Shown: positions 25,706-34,241 of the stretch, piece after piece | Layout of the letters: the number at the start of each line of letters is the position of its first letter | Position numbering within the stretch: position 1 is the stretch's first letter | Assembly: GCA_018402565.1 (NCBI GenBank) | Contig: JAGYIQ010000002.1 | Location: forward strand, 930,001 to 994,000 | DNA: 64,000 nucleotides | Origin: Pirellulaceae bacterium | GTDB taxonomy: Bacteria > Planctomycetota > Planctomycetia > Pirellulales > Pirellulaceae | Reading direction: 5' to 3' | The notes under the pieces: model-generated | The model's database searches: none | Told to the model about the DNA's origin: nothing | The model's input: the letters and a program-made list of their open reading frames with translations, nothing else | Made by a program: the position numbers and the translations under genes

Positions 25706-26503
25706 AAAGCGTCCAGCCCGGGCCACGACCGCCACGGCCACGCGGCGAGCGCCGGCCTGACGGCACCATTTCGCGGCGGCATTGGCGGTCGAGCCGGTCG
25801 TGAAGACATCGTCCACGACAATCACATTTTGACCCTGGAGCCGAGCGGCGGCGGGGCCGTGTCGCAGGGCCTGCTGCACGTTGGCTTGACGAGCCGTCGC
25901 GGCCAGCGTGCCTTGCTTGCGAGTGTAGCGGCGGGCCTGCAAGGCCTGAGCAACCACTGGCAATGGCAAGACGGTCGCGATGCCGGCCGCAATCCGCTCG
26001 GCCTGATTGAAGCCCCGCACAAAGTGGCGTCGCCAGTGGATCGGCAGGGGGACGAGCAATTGGTAGTCGGACCACCATTCGGTTTGCAGCAGTCGTTCGC
26101 CCAAGAGTTTGCCGGCTTGGAAGGCATCGGCACTGTGGTACGGTCGCTTGAGTCGGTAGACATGTTCGCGCCAGAGCCCCTCGTAGCTGCCCACGGCAAC
26201 CGTGCGATCAAAGGCCCACTTGCGCCGGCGACAATCGGGGCAGCCTTGCCCTGTCTGGCTGCGGTGGACCAACGGCACGTGGCGATCGCCGTCGATGCGA
26301 TAGGGCAATTTGATGCCGCAACGAAAGCAGCAACCCTCCAGACCTGGCACGACGCGAGGCAGGCACGTGGCGCAGTACAACGGCCGTTGTAGGGGAACGT
26401 CCAGGGGGTCCTGACAGAGCAGGCAGTGGGGCGGAAAGAACAGGTCGACGAGGCCCTCAAAAGCGGCGTCTCTCAGCGGCTGCCAAATTTCTCCTACCCG
26501 CAT
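25703..26503 (-). CDS. comF: ComF family phosphoribosyltransferase-like protein
   Basis: 266-aa protein. The N-terminal zinc-ribbon-like part has CLLCQDP, YCATCLP, CCFRCG and CPDCRRRKW cysteine pairs, followed by a phosphoribosyltransferase fold with the PRPP-binding loop VIVVDDVFTTGST. ComF family members assist DNA uptake in competent bacteria; other members have no defined role, so competence should not be assumed. It is the last gene of a minus-strand cluster, 9 bp after the K+ channel gene. Its TAG stop is the terminal triplet of the P2 element, so insertion may have set the present C-terminus. Confidence 0.88.
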   Translation of the reverse strand: MRVGEIWQPLRDAAFEGLVDLFFPPHCLLCQDPLDVPLQRPLYCATCLPRVVPGLEGCCFRCGIKLPYRIDGDRHVPLVHRSQTGQGCPDCRRRKWAFDRTVAVGSYEGLWREHVYRLKRPYHSADAFQAGKLLGERLLQTEWWSDYQLLVPLPIHWRRHFVRGFNQAERIAAGIATVLPLPVVAQALQARRYTRKQGTLAATARQANVQQALRHGPAAARLQGQNVIVVDDVFTTGSTANAAAKWCRQAGARRVAVAVVARAGRF

Positions 26504-26512
26504 GTGCCTCTC

Positions 26513-28195
26513 CTACATGGACTTGAAGAATCTCTCTTCCGCCTCGGTGTCACCCACCACAATCAGCTCATCGTCGACGACAAAGGGCCGATGGGGATCG
26601 GGATTGGCCTGGAACTGCCCGCTGCTGCTGCGGACGGCCACCACATTGCACCCGGTCGTTTGGCGGAACTGCGACTGGGCCAGGGAGCGTCCGATCAAAG
26701 AATGGGGAGCCGTCACCCGGAACATATCCAGGCCATCGGCCAGTAGCAGCAGTTCGGTCCGCTTGAGCAGGTTGAACAGATGACTGGCACCAGTCGAGGC
26801 GTAAGACATGACAAAGTCCGCCCCCGCCCGGTGCAGCGTGGAGACATTGCGGTCTTGATTGGCTCGAGCCAGGATCTGGACTTCCGGTCGCAGCCGGCGG
26901 CAGTAGATGGCCAAGTAAATATTGATGTCGTCGTCGTGCGTGGTGATCACGATCGACGAACAGGAATCGATGCCGGCGGCTTGCAGCACCTCCAACTCGG
27001 CGGCGTCCCCGACCACGTAATCGTCGGGGTTGCGGACACGTTCGGGATTTTTTTCGATAATCTTAAACGCGATGCCCTGGGCGCGAAGTTCGCGAGCCAC
27101 GGCCCGCCCCACTCGGCCGCCACCGATAATGATCGCCCCGTGATCCTGGCGGGCGTAGAGGCAAAACAGACTATTGTATTCGTCCAAGTCCGCGCGGCTG
27201 CCCGCCAGCAAGAGCACCGAGCTGCCCTCGATCCGAGTCTCGGGCCCAGCCAGGGCAAACTTGCCGCGATCCCAAACGCCTACCACGTTGACTTTGGCAT
27301 GCGCTGCCAGACGAATTTCGCGGAGCGTACGGTCGACCAGCGGTGTGTGCGCTGCGGCGGCCTCGGCAATCAACAGGTCGCCGAATTGGCCGACCACGTG
27401 GGCCTGGGCATCTCGCCCCAAGATCCGTCGCGCCAAGGATTGTCCCAGGATCTCGCCCAGCTGCAGCACTTGGGTGGCGCCGGCCAATTCCAAGATGTCG
27501 ACCGAGGCCGTGAAGGAGGCGGACACCACGATGGGCACATGGGGCGCAATTTCGCGAACCGTAAAGGCGATGTTCGTATTGGTGGTATCGCGTTGCAAAC
27601 CCACTACCAAAGCCGCTTCACGGCCCCGGCAACGGACGTAGGTCTCGGGGTCGTCGGGCGCTCCCACCATGACCTTGAAACCCTCGTCGTGCAACTTGAG
27701 AGCCTCCGTCAGATCCGCGACCAAGAGCACGTAGGGAATCTTGGATCGCTGCAGGATCCGGACCAACGTGCGCTCGACGCTGCCCATACCCGTCAGGATC
27801 ACGTGCTGGGATGTCTTGGCCGGCAATTCCCGAGGCGCTCGCGCAGCCGCCTGCGAATCCATCCATGGCACATACACAAACTGAATGAAGGCGAACGGCA
27901 GCAGTACCAACATGAAGGTCGATCCAGTCAGCAAGACCAAGATCGAGAACAAACGGCCCGCATCCGAATGAAAGGTGATGTCTCCAAACCCGAGCGTCGA
28001 CATCACGACCAAGACCCAATAAAACCCGGTCGCCCAGCTGTGACGCTGGTCCTCGTACTCCATTAAGTAGTGAAAAATGACGGTATAAAGCAGAATCGTG
28101 AGAACAAACGCCAGCAACAACTTGAACAGCGTGGCAACGTTCCGCCGCCGGCTGGGGTCCGTCAAAAAGCTGAGCACAATACCAAGATTTTTCAT
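26513..28195 (-). CDS. Potassium channel with two RCK modules
   Basis: 560-aa two-TM K+ channel. The first membrane segment is at about 23-44, the pore helix and filter STLGFGDIT at 66-74 (TLGFGD rather than the common TVGYGD), and the second segment at about 80-102. Two tandem RCK units follow: HVILTGMGSVERTLVRIL in the first and GAIIIGGGRVGRAVARELRA in the second, each with TrkA_C-like parts. Ligand gating through the RCK domains is family knowledge. The ATG at 28195 is chosen because upstream codons are Cys/Trp-rich and non-homologous. It lies 16 bp after the ABC permease gene. Confidence 0.88.
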   Translation of the reverse strand: MKNLGIVLSFLTDPSRRRNVATLFKLLLAFVLTILLYTVIFHYLMEYEDQRHSWATGFYWVLVVMSTLGFGDITFHSDAGRLFSILVLLTGSTFMLVLLPFAFIQFVYVPWMDSQAAARAPRELPAKTSQHVILTGMGSVERTLVRILQRSKIPYVLLVADLTEALKLHDEGFKVMVGAPDDPETYVRCRGREAALVVGLQRDTTNTNIAFTVREIAPHVPIVVSASFTASVDILELAGATQVLQLGEILGQSLARRILGRDAQAHVVGQFGDLLIAEAAAAHTPLVDRTLREIRLAAHAKVNVVGVWDRGKFALAGPETRIEGSSVLLLAGSRADLDEYNSLFCLYARQDHGAIIIGGGRVGRAVARELRAQGIAFKIIEKNPERVRNPDDYVVGDAAELEVLQAAGIDSCSSIVITTHDDDINIYLAIYCRRLRPEVQILARANQDRNVSTLHRAGADFVMSYASTGASHLFNLLKRTELLLLADGLDMFRVTAPHSLIGRSLAQSQFRQTTGCNVVAVRSSSGQFQANPDPHRPFVVDDELIVVGDTEAEERFFKSM

Positions 28196-28211
28196 CGAGC
28201 CAATCGCGTGA

Positions 28212-29177
28212 CTACAAAGGAGCCGGCAAATCGCGCCGTTCAAACACTCGCAAGGCTTGCCACAGCAGTCCCAAGCCGATCGCCAGCAAGATGGCATTGT
28301 AAACCCAGTGGGTCCAGACCAACACCTCCCCCGGGCCGTAAAAGTACCAACCCCAAGTCGCCCCCGGCAGGCTGCTGGTTTGGCTGATAAACAGGGCCGG
28401 CTCAAACGCTGAGAAGAACGTCAACCAGCCCAAGAACCCCAAGGCCGGATGCGACATGGCCACGACCTTGAGCACGCTCAGCAGAATCAGGGTGATCGTG
28501 ACCCCACCAATGGCTCGCCAGCGAAACCGATCGTAAGCCGAAAAGATCGTGGCGACGCCCAACAGCGTCACTCCCAAGCAAAATAAATTGACGGACCCCG
28601 GCCAAAACGCACGCCAGTCCACCAACTGCCACATCGGAATCTGCGTCTCCACTGGCTTGGCAAACGGGATCGGGAACGACAGCCCCAGCAGCGGAATGCG
28701 AAAAGAGGGATAATACGCCTCATTGGCAATGATCGTGGCAATCCCCAACCACGTACCAATCTGGGAGGCCAACGCCAACAGCGTGACTCCTGCCAGCGCA
28801 TACAGCACCGGCACCAGAAAGGCTCGTCGCCGCGACACGGGCTGGGCCAACATCATCTCCATCGTGCCGCGAGACAGCTCGCCACTGACCACGTCCGATC
28901 CGCGTGAAATGCACCAGATCGACAGGACCAACAACACCATCGGCTCTTCAAAGCCAATCGACAGTCGCCCCGTATGCGTGACCACAAACGAGAAGTCGAC
29001 CTTGACCATCGAACGAATGTTGCTGGGCAACAGCTCCAAAATCTGCTGAAAACGTCCCGAATCCAGCCGCGACACCAGCCAGACTCGCAGCCAAAAAAAG
29101 AAACACATCAACAGGCAACAGCCGGCCAACAGCCAGCGAGTCTCCAGCCAAACGCGACGCAGCAACGGACCGATCAT
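28212..29177 (-). CDS. ABC-2 type transporter permease
   Basis: 321-aa membrane protein with about six hydrophobic segments (WLLAGCCLLMCFFFWLRVWL, LVLLVLSIWCISRG-like, AIGGVTITLILLSVLK). The large extracytoplasmic loop follows the first segment, as in ABC-2/NosY-type permeases. The motif ISRGSDVVSGELSRGTMEMM, followed by LAQPVSRR, is the conserved cytoplasmic coupling region (EL--GT-E-L---P-SR). Its start overlaps the ATPase stop by 4 bp. The substrate is unknown. Confidence 0.85.
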   Translation of the reverse strand: MIGPLLRRVWLETRWLLAGCCLLMCFFFWLRVWLVSRLDSGRFQQILELLPSNIRSMVKVDFSFVVTHTGRLSIGFEEPMVLLVLSIWCISRGSDVVSGELSRGTMEMMLAQPVSRRRAFLVPVLYALAGVTLLALASQIGTWLGIATIIANEAYYPSFRIPLLGLSFPIPFAKPVETQIPMWQLVDWRAFWPGSVNLFCLGVTLLGVATIFSAYDRFRWRAIGGVTITLILLSVLKVVAMSHPALGFLGWLTFFSAFEPALFISQTSSLPGATWGWYFYGPGEVLVWTHWVYNAILLAIGLGLLWQALRVFERRDLPAPL

Positions 29178-30286
29178 GCCCCGCTCCCTTCGTCGCTCGC
29201 CGGTCCGTGATAGGCCAAGTGTTGGTGGTAGACGTCCAACAAACCCATCGTCTGCACCCGCAGGTCACACACCCCGCCACGCAGCAACTCCGGCAAAACC
29301 TCCTCCAACGGCTGGGGCGTGAGCCACTTGAAACGCCCGGCCTCCAACCACTGCCAACCCGACGCGTTCTCCGCAGCAATGGCCGGCGGCTGCTCGGCCG
29401 TCCAGACACCCGAGATCACACTACCCCGCTGCAACTGCCGCATGTCGGTCAGCCCCACCAACCGCCCCTTGGCCAGCACCGCCACGCGATCGCAGACCTG
29501 CTCGATCTCGGACAACACATGGGAAGAGAACACCACCGTCGCCCCCGCCGCCCGCAGACCGGCCAGCTCTTGCAACAACTGCGAGCGAACATCGGGGTCC
29601 AAGTTGGCCGTCGGCTCATCCAGAAACACCAACGGTACGTCGGCACACAGCGTGGCAGCAATCGCCAACTTCTGCCGCATGCCGGTCGACATCAAAGCCA
29701 CCCAGCGGCTGAGGTCCAACTGCAACCGATCCGCCAATTGACAGGCCCGCTCGTAACGCTGGCCCGCACTCGACTGGCCCGCACTCGACTGGCCCGTGCT
29801 CGACTGGCCCGCACTCGACTGGCCCGCACTGCCAGAGCCGGCGTCGACCGAGATTCGGCTCGGGCGGATATCGGCAAAAAAACGCAGGACATCCCGAGCC
29901 CGCAACAGTCGCGGCAACTGCGGCTGGGCCGGCATGTAACTCAACAACCCGTGGGCCTGAGTTCGCTGGGACCAACAATCGTAACCGCCAATGGTGGCTC
30001 GGCCCGAGGTCGGCTGGAGGAACCCCAGCAGGCAGCGCATGAGCGTCGTCTTGCCGGCCCCGTTGGGCCCCAAGAGCCCGAAGACCTCCCCCCGCTGGAC
30101 TTGCAACCGGCAATCGGCCAAGGCCTGGAAGTCGCCGTAACGCTTGCCCAAGCCCTGGACGTCCACCAACGGCTCCGACAGCGGCGAAACGATCGATGTC
30201 GCAGAGTCAGCCAGGAACGAGCCTGTGGCGGTACCCGAGTCGTCAGATTGACTGGGCATGGTGACGACAGTCGGTTCGGTGTTCAT
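29174..30286 (-). CDS. ABC transporter ATP-binding protein
   Basis: 370-aa ATPase. Walker A is LLGPNGAGKTT, the signature is STGMRQK (a variant of LSGGQ found in the DRA/NatA-like class), and Walker B is PLVFLDEPTANLDP, followed by the switch His in VFSSHVLSE. Between Walker A and the signature there is an in-frame low-complexity insertion, SAGQSSAGQSSTGQSSAGQ and onward, from a 15-bp tandem repeat at 29763-29832. This falls in the helical subdomain, probably as a surface loop. It leads an operon of ATPase, permease, K+ channel and comF. Confidence 0.9.
   Translation of the reverse strand: MNTEPTVVTMPSQSDDSGTATGSFLADSATSIVSPLSEPLVDVQGLGKRYGDFQALADCRLQVQRGEVFGLLGPNGAGKTTLMRCLLGFLQPTSGRATIGGYDCWSQRTQAHGLLSYMPAQPQLPRLLRARDVLRFFADIRPSRISVDAGSGSAGQSSAGQSSTGQSSAGQSSAGQRYERACQLADRLQLDLSRWVALMSTGMRQKLAIAATLCADVPLVFLDEPTANLDPDVRSQLLQELAGLRAAGATVVFSSHVLSEIEQVCDRVAVLAKGRLVGLTDMRQLQRGSVISGVWTAEQPPAIAAENASGWQWLEAGRFKWLTPQPLEEVLPELLRGGVCDLRVQTMGLLDVYHQHLAYHGPASDEGSGA
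29763..29832. repeat. 15-bp in-frame tandem repeat within the ABC ATPase gene
   Basis: ACTCGACTGGCCCGC repeats about five times and encodes AGQSS units on the minus strand. Confidence 0.92.
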
Positions 30287-30462
30287 GCCAAGGTTCGGCT
30301 CAAAAACGAATGGAGTACGGTAAAACTGGCCGACCGGCTAACCGCAAGTCTTCGCGCCCTGCTACCGGCAATCTGAGCCCGGAACAAAAGCCGCTGGACG
30401 GCAGCTTGGGGCGCGGGCCAGCTTGGGTCACGGGCCAGCTCGGGTCGCGGGTCGAGGTCGGG

Positions 30463-31554
30463 TCACGGGTCGAGGCCCAAGCCACGGCGGATCTCGTCCA
30501 ACACGATCTCAGGGGCGTCTTCGACGACGTAGTGCCCGGCCGCGGGGATCTCGCGGGTTCGAGCTTGAGGGAAATGGGACTGAAACCGTCGCAGGCAGAC
30601 GGGCGTGAAGCACCAATCCTGCATCCCCCAAATCAACTGTGTGGGCAGATGGGCCAGGGACGGCAGCGATCGCTCCAAATCCGCTAAGACCGGGTAGGTC
30701 GGGTGAGCGGGACGCCAGGGAATGTCCTTGACAAAGGCATCCACGGCCACGCGAGACTCCCAGTCATGATAGGGGGCGATCAAGCCAGCGCGGACCCGCG
30801 GAGCCAGGCCCTGCGGCAGAGCGGTGGCCATCGTCAAGGCGGCGCCCGCAAAGGCGTTCAGCCCGCGGATCGCCCAAGTCCCGACCCAGGGCCAGCGACA
30901 GGCCTGGATCCGCCGCGGGATGTAAGGCGGCGGGAACGCGCCCGTATTGAGCAGGACCAACCGAGCGAAACGGTCGGACCGAGCGACCGCGGCACCCAAG
31001 CCAATCGCCCCGCCCCAGTCATGGGCGACCAACGTGACCTGCCGCAAATCCAAGTGATCGATCAACGCGACCAGATTCGCGGTGTGCTGCTGGAGCGTGT
31101 AGGGATAATCCTGCGGCTTGTCGCTCAAACCGCAGCCCACGTGATCGACCGCCACGCAACGCTGGCGGTCCTGCAGCCCCAGAATCAAGTTGCGCCAATA
31201 AAAAGACCAGGTCGGATTGCCGTGGACAAACAGGCAAGTCCCCGCATCGCCCGTACTGTGACCGTAGCCCGTACTGTGACCGTAGCCCGTACTGTAATCA
31301 CAGTTCGTGCCCGCGTTGGCACCAGTGTCCACGTAGTGCAGCCGCACCCCAGGCAACGTCAGGTGGGGCAAAGCAAGATAGTGAGAGTCGAACGGATACA
31401 GCTCGCGCCAATGACCGTCCATTACCGCCGCGGACGCGTTCCCAGCGGTAGCGAAGGGCAAGTCAGGTTCCGAAACGAGAATCGAATGCTGCGGTGGGCG
31501 TTGTTCCAAAACGTCACTTTCTTCCAGTTCAAAATCGCCAGACCGCGCCGTCAT
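30463..31554 (-). CDS. Alpha/beta hydrolase, haloalkane dehalogenase/OleB-like
   Basis: About 363 aa. The oxyanion motif is VHGNPTWSFYWR, then DHVGCGLSDKP, the nucleophile is Asp in VAHDWGGAIG (about residue 179), and the catalytic His is in PAAGHYVVEDAP. The HGNPTWSFYWR and DHVGCGLSDKP pattern matches OleB-type beta-lactone decarboxylases of long-chain alkene synthesis as well as haloalkane dehalogenases; no oleA, oleC or oleD is visible here. Residues about 88-102 are STGYGH repeats (18-bp DNA period) in a turn before the oxyanion strand. The ATG at 31554 is used because the open frame upstream overlaps the PH-domain gene. Confidence 0.8.
   Translation of the reverse strand: MTARSGDFELEESDVLEQRPPQHSILVSEPDLPFATAGNASAAVMDGHWRELYPFDSHYLALPHLTLPGVRLHYVDTGANAGTNCDYSTGYGHSTGYGHSTGDAGTCLFVHGNPTWSFYWRNLILGLQDRQRCVAVDHVGCGLSDKPQDYPYTLQQHTANLVALIDHLDLRQVTLVAHDWGGAIGLGAAVARSDRFARLVLLNTGAFPPPYIPRRIQACRWPWVGTWAIRGLNAFAGAALTMATALPQGLAPRVRAGLIAPYHDWESRVAVDAFVKDIPWRPAHPTYPVLADLERSLPSLAHLPTQLIWGMQDWCFTPVCLRRFQSHFPQARTREIPAAGHYVVEDAPEIVLDEIRRGLGLDP
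31245..31300. repeat. 18-bp in-frame tandem repeat within the hydrolase gene
   Basis: CGTACTGTGACCGTAGCC-type units repeat three times and encode STGYGH on the minus strand. Confidence 0.88.
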
Positions 31555-31609
31555 CCAGCCCCCATTTGTGTCCCAGCCCCAATCCCACTCGCAACCATCG
31601 GGAGAACGC

Positions 31610-32191
31610 TTAGATGCTGTGGACGTGCAGACCGCGTTTGCGGCGCTCTTCACGACGGGCGTTATCCACCAGATCCGCCACTCGCTTGGCGTCGGGGATG
31701 CCCAACATGACCAGTTCGGGATGGGTGACATCGCTCGAAACCACGTGAATATTGCCGACGTTCATCAGGGCTTGGAAGGGGCCTTGCTTGAGCACCACAT
31801 CGCTGACATCGATCAATTCGATGCGATCGAGGGAGCGGAAGAGGAAGCCCTCGCGGTGCATCAGCCGATGGGTCGTCAGTTCGTAGTGGTAGCTCATCTT
31901 GCGATACAGTGACACGCCGAAGTACGCGATCCAAGACAACCCCAGCAACCCGCCAATCGCCATCCAACCATTGCCGCTGGCTCCCATGACGATCCCCATC
32001 GCGATCGCCACGATGCTGAGCAGGCTCAGGACAAAGCCCAAACCGGCCATGGCCTTCATCGAGTAATCGCCACTCCACAGCTCCTGCTCGTCGGCGGTGG
32101 AGGCGCCACCCGCCATGTTCATCATTCGGTCCTTGGCGGAGCTATTGTCAGGAGCCTTGGGCGCGGGGGACGGCGCGGGGGATTCGTTCAC
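31610..32191 (-). CDS. Bacterial PH domain (bPH_2, YdbS/YdbT-like) membrane protein
   Basis: 193-aa protein. The first 40 residues are Pro/Ser-rich, followed by two membrane segments (AMAGLGFVLSLLSIVAIAMG and GWMAIGGLLGLSWIAYFGVS). A bPH_2 domain follows: YELTTHRLMHREGFLFRSLD, then RIELIDVSDVVLKQGPFQAL and MNVGNIHVVSSD. The family is associated with the envelope and the function is undefined. It probably shares a transcript with the hydrolase gene 55 bp downstream. Confidence 0.85.
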   Translation of the reverse strand: MNESPAPSPAPKAPDNSSAKDRMMNMAGGASTADEQELWSGDYSMKAMAGLGFVLSLLSIVAIAMGIVMGASGNGWMAIGGLLGLSWIAYFGVSLYRKMSYHYELTTHRLMHREGFLFRSLDRIELIDVSDVVLKQGPFQALMNVGNIHVVSSDVTHPELVMLGIPDAKRVADLVDNARREERRKRGLHVHSI

Positions 32192-32632
32192 GAGCAGGTT
32201 CCTTCATAGTAAATAACTGAGGACGGGGACGGTTCGACGCTCTCCCGCCACTCCTGTTGCCGGGCTGATTTTACGGGCAACATCGGACAGCGCCAACTTG
32301 GGAGGCGGGAACCGCGGAAACCGCTCGTCCGCCACAGTGGGCAGATTGTGCCTTTGGTCCTGTTCGCTTAACCTTGTGGCAACTTGGCAAAAAAACGCTG
32401 GCAGGACGCCATTTGCCAGCCTTGGGGCTTGTTGATTTTTCCCGACTTGCTCACGAAATGGCGGTCCACCGCCAGGAAATCGTGCAAAAACACGGCATTT
32501 TCCCGTCAATCAAAACGCTTGACGCGTTACGCCACGGAAAAATCAACCAGCCCTTGACGCATTCCGCCACGGAAAAATCAACCAGCCCCCTGCTCCTTGG
32601 AACTCCCGAGCCGCCCGAAGGCGGAACCCGAT
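32192..32632. other. Divergent intergenic region containing P3 copy B
   Basis: About 230 bases upstream of the PH-domain gene show no gene. The right part is occupied by a P3 element with a duplicated right end (32424-32590), directly before the nrdR ribosome site, so nrdR promoter elements would lie in or left of the repeat. Confidence 0.6.
32424..32590. repeat. P3 element, copy B, with tandemly duplicated right end
   Basis: GGGGCTTGTTGATTTTTCC at 32424-32442 and GGAAAAATCAACCAGCCC at 32536-32553 form 19-bp terminal inverted repeats with one mismatch (the second right end supplies the full CCCC). The right about 37 bp (TTGACGC-TT-CGCCACGG and the terminal repeat) is duplicated, ending near 32590. 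Copy A is at 1531-1654. Confidence 0.88.
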
Positions 32633-33109
32633 ATGCGATGCCCGCTCTGCCGCGAAGACAATGACCGCGTGATCGACAGTCGCACCAGCGACGATGGCTT
32701 CGTCATCCGCCGCCGACGGCAGTGCAACGGCTGTGGCAACCGCTACACAACCTTCGAACGCATGGCGGAACTGCAAATCACCGTCACCAAAAAGAATCAG
32801 CAGAAGCAGCCGTTCAACAGCGAAAAAATCATGCGCGGCGTCATGCGTGCCTGCTGGAAACGGCCCGTGACCCAAGAACAAATCGAAGAGCTGACCGCCT
32901 CGGTCGAACGCGAGATCTTGAACGAACACCAGGGCGAAATCGAGAGCTTCACCATCGGGCAAATCACGATGCGGTACCTGATCCAATTGGACCAGGTGGC
33001 CTACGTACGATTCGCCAGCGTCTACCGGGAGTTCAAGGACCTGCAGGACTTTATCACCGAGGTCAAACACTTCACCCAACAAACACGGACGACCGAAATC
33101 CAGCCCTGA
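32633..33109 (+). CDS. nrdR: Transcriptional repressor NrdR
   Basis: 158-aa repressor of ribonucleotide reductase genes that senses ATP/dATP. The N-terminal zinc ribbon uses Cys3/Cys6 (CPLC) and Cys31/Cys34 (CNGC) with the basic stretch IRRRRQC between them. The ATP-cone follows at about residues 49-139 (VTKKNQQKQPFNSEKIMRGV, VAYVRFASVYREFKDL). The length is typical. AAGGCGGAA precedes the ATG. No nrd genes are in the window. The stop is followed at once by P1 copy 3. Confidence 0.96.
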   Translation: MRCPLCREDNDRVIDSRTSDDGFVIRRRRQCNGCGNRYTTFERMAELQITVTKKNQQKQPFNSEKIMRGVMRACWKRPVTQEQIEELTASVEREILNEHQGEIESFTIGQITMRYLIQLDQVAYVRFASVYREFKDLQDFITEVKHFTQQTRTTEIQP

Positions 33110-33110
33110 G

Positions 33111-33140
33111 AAAACCGGGTGCTAACGCACGCCGGCTAAT
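33111..33140. repeat. P1 element, copy 3 (partial, inverted)
   Basis: AAAACCGGGTGCTAACGCAC followed by GCCGGCTAAT is the reverse complement of the P1 core found at 17018-17139. It fills most of the 51-bp gap between convergent nrdR and the thioredoxin gene. Confidence 0.88.
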
Positions 33141-33160
33141 TCCCAAATTCGGCAACATTT

Positions 33161-33646
33161 CTACAGTCCCCGCAGGATCTGGTCCAATTCTCCGCGACTG
33201 GCCGAGCCGCGGCGCACCTCGCGGATCTGGCCATCCCGGATGAACAACAGGTGCGGGATGCCGTTCACTCGAAACTGCTCCGCGACGGCCGGGTATTCGT
33301 CCGTGTCGATCATCAGCAACTCGCAACGGCCCGCGCTCTCCAACTCCTGCAACAGCGGCTTGAGCTGCTGACACGGCCCGCACCAAGTCGCGGTGAAGTC
33401 CACAATCACCAACTTGTCACTGGCGGAAATCTGCTCGAAGAACTCCGTCCCCGCAAATTGCTCGGCTGTGACCTGCGTCCCGACAAACCGGTTCTGAGCC
33501 GTCTCGCCCGCCCCATCGCAGCCGCAGATCGCGATCGCCATGAGCAGGCCGACCAACAGCGTCCCCCGCCACAAGCGGCGGCCCGGGCAATGGCCGGAAA
33601 AGGAGTGGCTGGAATGGGACGGGTTGCTGGGCTGGTCGTGTGACAT
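33161..33646 (-). CDS. Thioredoxin-like lipoprotein
   Basis: 161-aa exported thioredoxin. The N-terminus has a hydrophobic segment ending in the lipobox-like AICGC, so Cys lipidation is likely and the domain should face the periplasm. The redox motif is FTATWCGPCQQLKP, and the cis-Pro region is VNGIPHLLF. I chose the ATG at 33646; the longer open frame to 34075 is not thioredoxin-like. It lies near the exported MsrB gene, which would need a reductant on the same side of the membrane; this pairing is inference. Confidence 0.88.
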   Translation of the reverse strand: MSHDQPSNPSHSSHSFSGHCPGRRLWRGTLLVGLLMAIAICGCDGAGETAQNRFVGTQVTAEQFAGTEFFEQISASDKLVIVDFTATWCGPCQQLKPLLQELESAGRCELLMIDTDEYPAVAEQFRVNGIPHLLFIRDGQIREVRRGSASRGELDQILRGL

Positions 33647-34241
33647 CCGGTCGAGCCGGCAGAACATCGAGGCTGGCATGGAGGCGTGTCCAGAAAAATA
33701 GGTCGGGAGGATGGAGCGACAGCCGCGTTTCCCAGAGAGAATCGATGCCACCATCCGGTCAGTTAAGATTTTAGTCATTTCCAACGGCCGCGGAGAGCCC
33801 CAGCTGCCAGGAACCAGGGCGACGCCCGAGCAATACTGCCCCAGCTGCCTGGCTCGAAGCACCTGGCTCAAGGCACCTGGCTCGACGTGCTGGCGCGGAC
33901 AGCGAAGATTTCTCGCGGGTTTCGCCAACTCCCCAGGTTTTTTGGTTGATCGCAGACATGGATCTCGGTTAAAATCACTGCGAGCAGGCTCCAGGGTCGG
34001 CCCAGCTATTGCCAGTCCCCTGACCATGTTTTCGGCGACCGCGGGCAAGATTTGCCGCTCGTAGGTAACGACCAACCGTCGACGTGGGGACTAGTACTCG
34101 ACATGCTGGACCCGGCATGTTGGACTCGACATGTTGGACTCGGCATGTTCGACGGGCACGGCTGCCGATTTTTCGCTTGGGGTTGGAACCTGGCTTAATC
34201 TACTCGTCAATTCCATTGCAGCTTCCATGGGAGAACCTGAT
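33647..34241. other. Divergent gap with 15-bp tandem repeats
   Basis: There is no convincing gene. About 33840-33885 holds units like GGCTCAAGGCACCT, repeated roughly three times. About 34097-34152 holds GACATGTTGGACTCG-type 15-bp units, about four copies, shortly before the msrB leader. The region should contain the thioredoxin and msrB promoters, which I could not place. Confidence 0.6.

Noticed and set aside
28212..30286. ABC transporter as part of a potassium system
   Set aside because: It is co-transcribed with the K+ channel, but the permease is of the ABC-2 type and nothing in the sequence ties it to K+.
33647..34075. N-terminal extension of the thioredoxin lipoprotein
   Set aside because: Composition is not protein-like and it would bury the signal peptide and lipobox.
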